A model generated the notes under the pieces. It ran no database searches. It saw nothing but the letters and a program-made list of their open reading frames with translations, and was not told the DNA's origin. 64,000 bases of DNA, from assembly GCF_012927405.1 (NCBI RefSeq), contig NZ_JABBGM010000002.1, forward strand, positions 1 through 64,000, in the 5' to 3' direction. Both the position numbers and the translations under genes were made by a program. This stretch comes from Novosphingobium olei. Its GTDB lineage: Bacteria > Pseudomonadota > Alphaproteobacteria > Sphingomonadales > Sphingomonadaceae. Below, one piece after another: positions 26,391 to 34,146 of this stretch (its first letter is position 1; the number at the start of each line of letters is the position of its first letter).

Positions 26391-27291
26391 CGCCGACAGG
26401 ATCGAGCTTTGTTGCAGTGACTACGGCTTGATTGCCGAACCGTCTCGCGGAGGTTCGATCCTGGCCTTCACATGGGGCGGTCAGCATCTGCTGCGCGAAG
26501 CTAAGGGGTTGGGCATTCTCGATGCTGGCTGCTTTGCGCTGGTGCCTTATTCGAACCGGATTGGCGGCGGACAGTTCATCTGGAATGGGCGCCACGTCAC
26601 GATTGCGCCGAACTTTCCAGCGGTCGATCCGCACAACCCAATCCACGGTAGGGGCTGGCTTTCAGATTGGACAATAGCCGGGCGAACCCCGTCCACATTG
26701 CTGCTCGAGCACACTTACCCTGGCGGCGATTGGCCCTGGCGCTATCGCGCTGCCTTGTCCTACGCGCTGGATGATGATGGATTGACGGCTCGGCTTGCGC
26801 TGACCAACCTTGCCAGCGACCCAATGCCCGCGGGCCTCGGTTTCCACCCCTACTTCCCGCGCAGCGACGCAACCCGGTATCTGGGACTTCATCGCGGTGA
26901 ATGGCAAACCGACAGTGGTGGGCTGCCGACCAAGCTGAAGGTGAAAGACGGCGCGGCCGACTGGTGGTGCGGTGAGCCGGTGGGCTCACGCCCTGTCGAT
27001 ACGGTCTATAGCGGCCGGGAAGGCGTCCTGCAGGTGATCTGGCCTGACCGAAATCTCGCGCTCGTCATCGCGAGTACGCCGAACCTGTCCTGCACCGCGG
27101 TCTATGTGCCGCCGGATGCGGACTGGTTCTGTGTCGAGCCGGTGAGCCATATGACCAATGCCCTGAACCACCCGGCATCGGTAGACGCGATGGCGAACTT
27201 GCAACCCGGCGAGACGCTTGAGGCCACTATGCGATTACAGGCCCGTCCGCTTCGCGCGGACCATCCGGTTGGCGCGCGGCCGGATGGATAG
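26383..27291 (+). CDS. Aldose 1-epimerase (mutarotase) family protein
   Basis: A 302-residue beta-sandwich protein. Visible family features are PYSNRI (substrate-binding Asn-Arg), NPIHGRGW with the His of the active site, the second His in GFHPYFP, and the late VEPVSHMTNALN containing the catalytic Glu. It interconverts sugar anomers or, in divergent members, acts on related sugars. Overlap with the oxygenase gene and position in a glycoside locus suggest it handles the released sugar. Confidence 0.9.
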   Translation: MSDADRIELCCSDYGLIAEPSRGGSILAFTWGGQHLLREAKGLGILDAGCFALVPYSNRIGGGQFIWNGRHVTIAPNFPAVDPHNPIHGRGWLSDWTIAGRTPSTLLLEHTYPGGDWPWRYRAALSYALDDDGLTARLALTNLASDPMPAGLGFHPYFPRSDATRYLGLHRGEWQTDSGGLPTKLKVKDGAADWWCGEPVGSRPVDTVYSGREGVLQVIWPDRNLALVIASTPNLSCTAVYVPPDADWFCVEPVSHMTNALNHPASVDAMANLQPGETLEATMRLQARPLRADHPVGARPDG

Positions 27292-27324
27292 CCTCGGGGC
27301 CCCGCGCGGCACACCCTTCTGCGA

Positions 27325-27729
27325 TCAGGCAAGGCAGATCGTGGCGAACCGTTCTTCGCGCATCGGGAAGATGTGCATGTCGGGCGGGAAATAGGAGTAG
27401 CGAATTCGGGCTAGGACCTCGATCTTGTGCACGCCGGGGGCAAGTCCGCCCGGCTTACGCACCAGGATTTCGCCCCATTCGAGCAGCCCCCAGCGCGCGG
27501 TAGTCTCCTCGCGCATCTCGGCGATGGTGTAGACCTCGTCGCGGATGCCGAAGCTGTTGACTTCGTGATCGAAGTATTCGCCGTCCACCGTCACGTCGAA
27601 CCCGTCGAGCTGGGACAGGCGGGTGCCATGATAGTTGGGAATCCTGATCCGCACGGCAAATCCTTCGCGCGCACCAACGGGGCCGAAATTGCGAAAGCCG
27701 GTGCTCTGGATGAGCTGATGTTCGAGCAT
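27325..27729 (-). CDS. DUF6379 protein, probable C-glycoside deglycosidase beta subunit
   Basis: A 134-residue beta-rich protein. The sequence (GFRNFGPVGAREGFAVRIRIPNYHGTRL, FDVTVDGEYFDHEVNSFGIRDEVYTIAEM, GVHKIEVLARIRYSYFPP) matches what I know of DUF6379, the small subunit of C-glycoside deglycosidases. In known enzymes it pairs with a TIM-barrel alpha subunit, and such a gene lies 32 bases upstream on the same strand. GGAG six bases before the ATG at 27729 fixes the start. The pair would cleave the C-C bond of 3-keto C-glycosides. Confidence 0.8.
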   Translation of the reverse strand: MLEHQLIQSTGFRNFGPVGAREGFAVRIRIPNYHGTRLSQLDGFDVTVDGEYFDHEVNSFGIRDEVYTIAEMREETTARWGLLEWGEILVRKPGGLAPGVHKIEVLARIRYSYFPPDMHIFPMREERFATICLA

Positions 27730-27761
27730 GATATTCTCCGATGTCCTGCTGGTACGGCCTC

Positions 27762-28667
27762 TCAGGCGAACATGCCCTGATCGTATTCGCGTTCGAGCTT
27801 GCGCAGCAGCACCTGCTGTCGCCGCACCTGATCGATCGCCCGCCAAGGTGCGCGCAGGCCCTCGTATTCGCTGGACAGGTAGCCCGAATAGCCGGCGCGC
27901 TTGAGTGCCGAAATGACCGGCTTCCACGGAATGTTCTGGTCTTCGAGATGCTCGTCGATGTCGTGGAACTTAGCCTGCACGAATACGACGTACTGGGCGA
28001 TATCGAGAAGCTCTTCCGGGTTGACCCTGATCCCGTTGAGAAAGTCCATGTGAGCGCGCATCTCGTCGGTGATCTGGTGCGACCCCCAATGGATGAGGGG
28101 GCGATCCTGGAAGATGCCGGTATCGATCATCAGCCCGAAATTCTTTGTGCCCGTTCGCTCGATGAACTGGATATAGCCATCGACCACCTGGTGCCGGATC
28201 GGTGTCGGCGCGTGGATTTCCGGACAGATCACGATGCCAAGCTTGTGCGCCAGATCGAGATTGCGCTCGACATAGCCTTCCCAGTTCGCCTCCGGGATCA
28301 GGTCGTGCGACATCACGCCGAACTTGGGCCGCAAGAACTTGAAGCCGAGCTGGTGCGCCAGACGCAAGTCCTGCTCCAGTTCGGCCGCGCCCTCCTCGAT
28401 GGTGAGGTTGCGAGACAGCGTCAGGCGCATGTCGACCCACGAACACATGTTGGTCGGCTCGAGCTTGTACCGGTCAAGCAAGCCGAACCATCTGTCGAGC
28501 CACGCAGAGGAGGGATTGGGATAACCCTCGACTTGCCCTTCGCCGAGGATCTCGATCCCGGTCGCCCCGGTATCGGCGATGTGGTCGAACGCATCGTCCA
28601 GCGTCATGATCGAGCCGTAGTCGTTGACATAGCTGTAGGTCGAAACGCCGTATTTAAATGAACCCAT
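27762..28667 (-). CDS. Sugar isomerase/epimerase-fold protein, probable C-glycoside deglycosidase alpha subunit
   Basis: A 301-residue AP-endonuclease-2-type TIM barrel. The acids and histidines expected at a metal site are in CPEIHAP, GLMIDTGIFQ, FVQAKFHDIDE and YLSSEYEG, in the order found in the family. Alone the fold could be any sugar isomerase, but the DUF6379 partner directly downstream points to C-glycoside deglycosidase. GGGAG ten bases upstream supports the ATG at 28667; a GTG one codon earlier is possible. The gene is preceded by the third TetR palindrome. Confidence 0.82.
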   Translation of the reverse strand: MGSFKYGVSTYSYVNDYGSIMTLDDAFDHIADTGATGIEILGEGQVEGYPNPSSAWLDRWFGLLDRYKLEPTNMCSWVDMRLTLSRNLTIEEGAAELEQDLRLAHQLGFKFLRPKFGVMSHDLIPEANWEGYVERNLDLAHKLGIVICPEIHAPTPIRHQVVDGYIQFIERTGTKNFGLMIDTGIFQDRPLIHWGSHQITDEMRAHMDFLNGIRVNPEELLDIAQYVVFVQAKFHDIDEHLEDQNIPWKPVISALKRAGYSGYLSSEYEGLRAPWRAIDQVRRQQVLLRKLEREYDQGMFA

Positions 28668-28726
28668 CACTAGGAAGCTCCCTGCGCTCGATCACCTGCC
28701 TCTGGCCCGAATCAAAGCGCGCACAG

Positions 28727-28747
28727 CATCTAATCGTTGATTAGATG
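28727..28747. promoter_or_regulatory. Probable TetR operator 3
   Basis: The palindrome CATCTAATC-GTT-GATTAGATG lies 60 bases upstream of the deglycosidase alpha gene. It shares the AATC-N3-GATT core with the sites at 23019 and 23304, linking both arms of the locus to the TetR regulator. Confidence 0.6.
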
Positions 28748-28823
28748 GGGCGCAAGTCGAACCATTCAATCGCGCAGGGCAAGCGATTTGCGTGGACATG
28801 ACAAGCGCGATTGAGCGCGAGCG

Positions 28824-28844
28824 TGTTGATTTCCACTGAGGATT
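28824..28844. repeat. IS21-type end next to ISL3
   Basis: TGTTGATTTCCACTGAGGAT matches the first 20 bases of the IS21 end at 15114. The ISL3 element begins directly after it. Confidence 0.65.
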
Positions 28845-30194
28845 GCCTCTGACTCACTTTTGCTGGTGGGTGTCATCAGTTGGCACCGATTAGTCGGGCT
28901 TGCAGCAGATCGAGCTTGGCGCGGCCGTACATTTGCCGTTTGATGAGCTTCAGTCTCGTGATCGGGCGAGCCCGCTTTGGTTAGCCTTCTCGGCCAGGCG
29001 CCGCCGCTGGGCCCTTTGCGATACGACACCGCTTTGTCCCGTGAAGCCTTCGCTGCGCATTCCCCGCCAGAGTGCCAGTGCATTGCGGGCACCAGCATCC
29101 CATCTGTCGTTCAACCAAGGCAACCATTGTTCGAGAAAGCTCGGCCGGGTGCGGAACACGTCGAGGCGCTGGCCGCGCAGCACATCTCGAACCAGCTTTC
29201 GGCTATGCCCGGTTTGCCGGACGATCTGTCGGATGGACGTCCCGGCCTTCGCCAGGCGCTGAATGGCTTCGTTGGTTTCCTGCCGGCGCAGATAGCCTTC
29301 ATATTGCAGTTTCTCGACGCAAGTCAGAAGCTTGGGATCGATGACATTGCATCCGAGGGCATGCCGGATCTGGCGCATGGATTTGCCGACCGCATCGAGG
29401 AATGCTCTGCTCGAATTCTCCATCAGGTGCCACCTGTCCGCGACCTGCTCGGCATTTGGCAGACCTCTGGCAATAGCCTCGCCGTACCCACCGCCGCGGT
29501 CGCGTGCGACGACCGCAATCGATGGGTGTGCTGCTAGAAAGGTGCGTGAGGTCTCAAGGGCGCGATCCTGTAGCAGGGTGACCGGCTTGCGCCGTTCCAG
29601 ATCGCAGACAATCGGTCCGTAAGTCTGGCCTCGTCGGAAGGCGAAGTCGTCAATTCCGATCACAGTGAGCTCGCCGGATTGCTGGGAGACACGCCTGCGT
29701 ACGACCCGCAACAACGTATCCTTGCTCACAGGCATCATCAGCCGCCTGGGAAAGGCGGCTCCAGGCCTTCCACCCAGCGCCAGCCCAAGTTGATGAACGA
29801 TTGTCTCAAGTCGCGCAGTTCGCCGAGCGTAACGCGCCAACACATCTCGATCGAACGGTTCGCAGAAGACGCGTCGCGAGCACACGACGCTGTCGCACCA
29901 GAACCTGCGCGCCTCGATCACAAGCGAAACGCGCCTGCCGCCAATGGGAAGGTCCCAGGGACGACGCAAATACCGGCTTTGTACGCGCCGACAGGGGCCT
30001 GCACAGTCCGGGCAAAACGTCATCGCGCATCGCGCGCGCAGCAATATCTGGAGATGCTCTCCAACGGTATGAACCGATACGACCGCAAAATCTTCCGGTG
30101 CAAGGTCCGCGCGTTGAAATCGACCATGCATGGCTGATCCCTTCGATTGCGGGACCAAACTCTACCATACCACCAGCAAAAGTGAGTCAGAGCC
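28845..30194 (-). mobile_element. ISL3-family insertion sequence, near complete
   Basis: A 1350-bp element bounded by 25-base inverted repeats (GCCTCTGACTCACTTTTGCT on the left, GGCTCTGACTCACTTTTGCT on the right, one mismatch). It contains one transposase on the minus strand. Flanking 8-mers GAGGATTG (28838-28845) and GAGAATTG (30195-30202) differ at one base and probably represent the 8-bp target duplication usual for ISL3. It sits within IS21-derived sequence. Confidence 0.88.
28950..30131 (-). CDS. ISL3-family transposase, C-terminus frameshifted
   Basis: A 393-residue DDE transposase. It has an N-terminal zinc-binding region (CPDC...FWCDSVVCSRRVFCE), the first catalytic Asp in IGIDDFAFRRG, the second in VARDRGGGYG, and helical DNA-binding repeats (EAIQRLAKAGTSIRQIVRQTGHSRKLVRDVL). 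The frame stops at GLARSRD. In the neighbouring frame 28878-28962 encodes LKLIKRQMYGRAKLDLLQARLIGAN, which is the normal ISL3 C-terminus, so a small indel near 28965 has shifted the tail. Activity is uncertain. The start at 30131 (MHGRFQRADL) follows the 5' inverted repeat. Confidence 0.88.
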   Translation of the reverse strand: MHGRFQRADLAPEDFAVVSVHTVGEHLQILLRARCAMTFCPDCAGPCRRVQSRYLRRPWDLPIGGRRVSLVIEARRFWCDSVVCSRRVFCEPFDRDVLARYARRTARLETIVHQLGLALGGRPGAAFPRRLMMPVSKDTLLRVVRRRVSQQSGELTVIGIDDFAFRRGQTYGPIVCDLERRKPVTLLQDRALETSRTFLAAHPSIAVVARDRGGGYGEAIARGLPNAEQVADRWHLMENSSRAFLDAVGKSMRQIRHALGCNVIDPKLLTCVEKLQYEGYLRRQETNEAIQRLAKAGTSIRQIVRQTGHSRKLVRDVLRGQRLDVFRTRPSFLEQWLPWLNDRWDAGARNALALWRGMRSEGFTGQSGVVSQRAQRRRLAEKANQSGLARSRD

Positions 30195-30262
30195 GAGAAT
30201 TGACCCGGGTGGGCATGTGCCCCCCGGTGCAGGGGTAAGGGTCAAGCGGGTAATTTGGCTTT

Positions 30263-30378
30263 TCATGATTTAGGGGTTGCGGCGCTGTCGGCCGTGAAGC
30301 GGAAGCTGTCGTTTCCGGTCTCCAGGATGTGGCAGTGATGGTTGAGCCGATTGAAAAGCGCGGAGGCCATGACCACTA
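30263..30378 (-). pseudogene. istB: IS21-family istB, C-terminal fragment
   Basis: The minus strand reads VVMASALFNRLNHHCHILETGNDSFRFTADS to a stop at 30263, the end of an IstB ATPase. It differs from the fragment at 15844, so it belongs to a second IS21 element. It is cut at about 30378 next to the chemoreceptor gene and lies beside the ISL3 element inserted in the same IS21. Confidence 0.8.
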
Positions 30379-30414
30379 AAAGCTGGACCAATCGTCAGCA
30401 ATCGCGAGCGCAGC

Positions 30415-31770
30415 CTAACCCGCGCCGGCCTTCACCGACCGCAAAGCAGCGCGCTTGGCGTGCGCGCTACTATCGCCAAGCGAAACGACGTTCGACGGCG
30501 ATATTCTGAATTCGCTGACCAGCCGCGACAAGTTCGCGGATTGCTCGGCAAGCTGGCGTGACGCTGCGCTGTTTTCCTCGACCATCGCGGCGTTATGTTG
30601 CGTCATCACGTCCATCTGGTGGATTGCGTCCATGACACTCGCAAGCGCTTCTGACTGGGTGGTCGAGGTCGAAGCGATGACGTTGATGGAGTCGACAGTG
30701 CTGTCAATCCGGGCGGCAATGGCCGTCAGTGCCCGGCCCGTGGCATCGACCAGTCCTACACCTTCCTGAACTTGCGCAGTGCTGGCCTGGATAATCCGTC
30801 GTATCTGCGTGGCTGCCTCCCCTGACCGCTGCGCCAGCGCGCGAACTTCGGTTGCTACGACGGCGAAGCCTTTGCCGCTCTCTCCAGCGCGTGCGGCTTC
30901 TACGCCCGCGTTGAGCGCAAGAAGGTTGGTCTGGAACGCGATGCCATCGATCACTGCGACGATCTGGGAAATCTCCTCGGATGATCCCTGGATCTTCGCC
31001 ATTGCATCGATTGCCTGGCTCACGACATCGTTCCCGCCGCTGGCTTGATTCTGCACATCCCGGACGGCGTGCGACGCCGCCACCGCAGCTTCGGCATTCG
31101 AGGCGATAGCGCTCGAAACGGAGGATAGACTTGACGCACTATGTGCGAGCGATGCGGCCTGTTCTTCGGTCCGGGCCGCGAGATCGTTTGACGCAGTCTG
31201 GACTTCTCGGGAGCCACCAAGGATGTCCGCAGCTGCTCCCGCGACGCTGGACATCGTGCGGTCCAAGGCGATTGCTGCCGAGTTGAAGTTGTCTCGGATG
31301 TCAGCGTATTCAGCGGGGAGCCCCTCGCGCATGCGGGCATCCAGTTCGTTTGCTGCCAGTCGCCGAAGGCTTGCGGAGGTGGCGCGGACCACTTCTGCCT
31401 GTGCGATGGAAGACCGGTGCAGTTCAAGAGCCTGATCACGGAACACTGCCAGCGCTTTTGTAAGCCTTCCGACGCAATCCTCGTATTCGGTGTAGGCAAT
31501 GGGCGATGTAAGGTCGCCCGCGACAAGCGCCTCGATCCGCTCGACCGTTGCAACATACGGGTCGCTAATAAGCTTGCCAGCGTATGAGATGATGATGGGT
31601 CCCGCTATTGCGCAACCCAAGACCACCAGCGTCGCCAGATGGCTGGTCACGATGTCCTCGACAGACATCACCGTCAGGATTGCTGTGACCAGGCCCAGCG
31701 CGAGCTGTGCGACGCTTAACACGCGAAACTTAAGCCGAATGGGGGCGACCTTCTTGAACCAAAGCAGCAT
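30415..31770 (-). CDS. Methyl-accepting chemotaxis protein
   Basis: A 451-residue receptor. Two membrane helices (residues about 15-35 and 40-65) are separated by only a few residues, so there is no periplasmic sensor domain. A HAMP region follows, then the coiled-coil signalling domain with the hairpin tip [43 protein letters not shown], which binds CheA/CheW. It probably senses an internal or membrane signal. The ATG at 31770 (MLLWFKKV) precedes the first helix. The gene's 3' end is only 37 bases from an istB fragment. No CheA or CheW gene is in the window. Confidence 0.93.
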   Translation of the reverse strand: MLLWFKKVAPIRLKFRVLSVAQLALGLVTAILTVMSVEDIVTSHLATLVVLGCAIAGPIIISYAGKLISDPYVATVERIEALVAGDLTSPIAYTEYEDCVGRLTKALAVFRDQALELHRSSIAQAEVVRATSASLRRLAANELDARMREGLPAEYADIRDNFNSAAIALDRTMSSVAGAAADILGGSREVQTASNDLAARTEEQAASLAHSASSLSSVSSAIASNAEAAVAASHAVRDVQNQASGGNDVVSQAIDAMAKIQGSSEEISQIVAVIDGIAFQTNLLALNAGVEAARAGESGKGFAVVATEVRALAQRSGEAATQIRRIIQASTAQVQEGVGLVDATGRALTAIAARIDSTVDSINVIASTSTTQSEALASVMDAIHQMDVMTQHNAAMVEENSAASRQLAEQSANLSRLVSEFRISPSNVVSLGDSSAHAKRAALRSVKAGAG

Positions 31771-32112
31771 GGCGAACTCCGCGGGTCGCTGACTCCGTGT
31801 CACGCGCGACCAACACGGATTGCTCGTTTAAAATCGGTCGCTTGCAGAAATTGTAATCGATTGCGGCGCTGTCCACGGAGGAACAAGTTAGTGTGTGGTT
31901 AAACAAACACTGCCCTTTGGTGCATAGCCGTTTTCGGCATTATAACTTTCGTTCGATTTTATACTGCTTTGCGATTCTAGCTTTCGATTTGGCCTACGAA
32001 GAAAACGGACCAAGAAGCCTCGCTCGCTTAGGCAGAGACAATCTGCCTATTACCGTGATAACGTTGACGTACGTCTGCAGCATGCAGAGATGCGAGACTA
32101 CGGGGGGGGCAG
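31771..32112. other. Intergenic region between divergent chemoreceptor and kinase genes
   Basis: About 340 bases, AT-rich at 31890-31990, likely holding the two divergent promoters. No gene supported. Confidence 0.4.
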
Positions 32113-33177
32113 ATGTGCGAGCTGGATAGCGAGCAACACCGTCAACGTAAAGATGCGCGCCTGCATACTGACGAACGCGTTTGGTCAGAGCATGGTGATG
32201 TCGAAAATATGCATTCAGATTTTCATCGCTTGGCCTTCGAAAAGGCCAACGTTGGCATGGCGCAAGTCTCGATCGACGGGCGGTTCCTGCAAGTAAACCC
32301 TTTCCTCGAAGGTCTGCTGGGTCGAAGCCAGCAAGAGCTGCTCGCACTTTCGTTCCAAGACATCACCCACCCAGACGACCTGGATGCTGATCTTGGCTAC
32401 GTCCAGGATCTCCTGAATGGCGCCTTGGATGTCTACACCATGGAGAAGCGATACATCCGAGCCGACGGAACTACTGTCTGGACCGAACTTAGTGTGTCTC
32501 TGTTGCGGGATGCATCGGGCGCCCCGTTGAACTTTATCTCTGTCATCTCGGATATTCACAAACGCAAAGAAGCCCAAGAGCAGGTGCAGTTGCTCCTGGA
32601 TGAAAGCGGTCACCGCGTCAGAAACCTGATCGCAGTCGTCGGCGCTATCGTCAGCGGCAGCGCAAAGGTAGCTTCAAGCGCTGCCGAGCTAGAACGCAGC
32701 ATATCGCAACGACTGGCGGGCATCGCTGCTTCGCATGATCTGTTGTTGGGGAAGGCTACTGCAGGAGGCCCGCTCGACAAGTTGATCGAGCGCCAGCTCG
32801 AGATCTTCGCCCATGGAAGTGCTGACCGAGTGCTCATCGAAGGCGAACATCTGGAATTGCTACCGAGCGCCGTCCACGCCTTCGGCATGACGCTGCACGA
32901 GTTGGCCACGAACGCAGTGAAGTATGGAGCACTGGGGGACCAGGGAGGTATCGTGCGTATTCGCTGGCGCATCGATCGAGACGCAAGCGTCCTCCATTTT
33001 TCCTGGCGCGAGGAGGGCGGCCCGCCAGTCGTTCAGACCGGCCGGAGAGGGTTTGGCACCAAGTCGCTCGGCCGCATGCTTGGGAGTGCGCTGGGAGGGC
33101 GGGTCAGATTCGATTTGCTCGCCGATGGCGCTTTGCTGGAGGCGGAATTACCCCTCTACCGTGTAGCGTCGCCATGA
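32113..33177 (+). CDS. PAS-domain HWE-family sensor histidine kinase
   Basis: A 354-residue soluble kinase. A PAS domain (about residues 35-155) ends with the PAC pattern ISVISDIHKRKEAQ. The HWE dimerisation box has phospho-acceptor His167 in DESGHRVRN, followed by the N box LHELATNAVKYGAL, the WRE motif in HFSWREEGGPPV that names the family, and the glycine-rich GFGTKSLGRML. There is no membrane helix. HWE kinases commonly feed response regulators of the general stress or light response in alphaproteobacteria; no partner lies adjacent. Alternative ATG at 32209 would drop a charged leader. Confidence 0.92.
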   Translation: MCELDSEQHRQRKDARLHTDERVWSEHGDVENMHSDFHRLAFEKANVGMAQVSIDGRFLQVNPFLEGLLGRSQQELLALSFQDITHPDDLDADLGYVQDLLNGALDVYTMEKRYIRADGTTVWTELSVSLLRDASGAPLNFISVISDIHKRKEAQEQVQLLLDESGHRVRNLIAVVGAIVSGSAKVASSAAELERSISQRLAGIAASHDLLLGKATAGGPLDKLIERQLEIFAHGSADRVLIEGEHLELLPSAVHAFGMTLHELATNAVKYGALGDQGGIVRIRWRIDRDASVLHFSWREEGGPPVVQTGRRGFGTKSLGRMLGSALGGRVRFDLLADGALLEAELPLYRVASP

Positions 33178-34146
33178 CTTTGGCTCTGGCGGGGCGTCCG
33201 CTTGGATAGCGATCCAACACAAGAGCTCCAAACTTTTGGCATGCATCCCGTTACCCGCGACTGCACCGATCACCCCGACAGTCGACATCGTGCCCTGCTC
33301 GTGAGTGCAACTTGCTGCCGCCAAAGCAGCACACGTATCGAGGAGAGCGCACACACCGCCAATGCTTTCCTCGACCAACGCTGCGGAATACGTGCGACTA
33401 CCAAGATGGAAATTCCCGGCGACTTCGGCTGGAGGAGTCGCCGGGAACCCGCTTACACGGCACCTCCACAGTGCCTCGACAAGTGTATCTAAAGTCGGCC
33501 AAAAAGTAACCCCCGCGCGATTGAGCGCGAGGGCCAAGTTGGGATCGTTGCACACAGAGTATGCGGTCTCCCAACCTCTCGTAACCAAACCGGTTCCACT
33601 GATGAACGAAAAATGCCCCGCCGACAGCAAGTGAGTTGGGGGTGTCGGCGGGGCAGGGCATCGCTAGCGGGGAAGCTCGCAGATGGTCTCGTCGGGAGAC
33701 TCACCGAGAGTAACTGAAAACAATGAGGTCGCAAGGGTGGAAGCCGCACAAACAGTGAAGACGAGCCTTTGCAGCTTCCATTCAATCCAATATCTCAGAA
33801 ATATCAAAGCGGTTTTCGCTGGCAATCCCCCCGCTATTCAAACTGGTCGAAAACCGCTCTAAAACTGCGCGTAGATCCACCGACGAAATATATAATCGGA
33901 ACGCATGGGTGAGGGCTCCGCGCAAACGGTAGGCAAATCGATAGAAGCAAATTGCGAAGGGAGAGACGGCCTGCCTGATTGAAGACATTCGCAAAATCTC
34001 GTTGCGGCCAAATCACAACACGTTCAATATTGTCAATCAGTACGCCGAGCCGGCGCTCGTTTCATTTACAAATGCAGGTCCACTATACAATCTGCGGCTG
34101 CATAAGATAAAGCTCTCTACCCTAGAATTTGAGGGCCACTCAATTC
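33178..34146. other. Long region without confident genes, with a minus-strand terminator
   Basis: Nearly 1 kb between the HWE kinase and the RTX gene. A 160-codon minus frame (33148-33630) overlaps the kinase end and begins with a TTG inside a terminator hairpin; a 70-codon minus frame lies at 33782-33994. Neither has a domain or ribosome site that I can support. The only firm feature is the terminator at 33607-33655. Confidence 0.45.
33607..33655 (-). terminator. Rho-independent terminator on the minus strand
   Basis: TGCCCCGCCGAC (33644-33655 read on the minus strand as the first arm) pairs with its complement at 33614-33625 to give a 12-bp stem with an 18-base loop. On the minus strand it is followed by a run of T (33609-33613). 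It would end a transcript coming from the RTX gene, about 500 bases beyond its stop, or an unrecognised transcript in between. Confidence 0.65.

Noticed and set aside
33574-33600. A GGAAC-N16-GGTT sequence on the minus strand resembling an EcfG promoter
   Set aside because: It lacks the C of CGTT, lies inside a doubtful frame and leads to no supported gene.
33148-33630. A 160-codon minus-strand frame after the HWE kinase
   Set aside because: The start is a TTG inside a terminator hairpin, the end overlaps the kinase gene, and no domain is visible. It could still be real, so conservation should be checked before dismissing it entirely.
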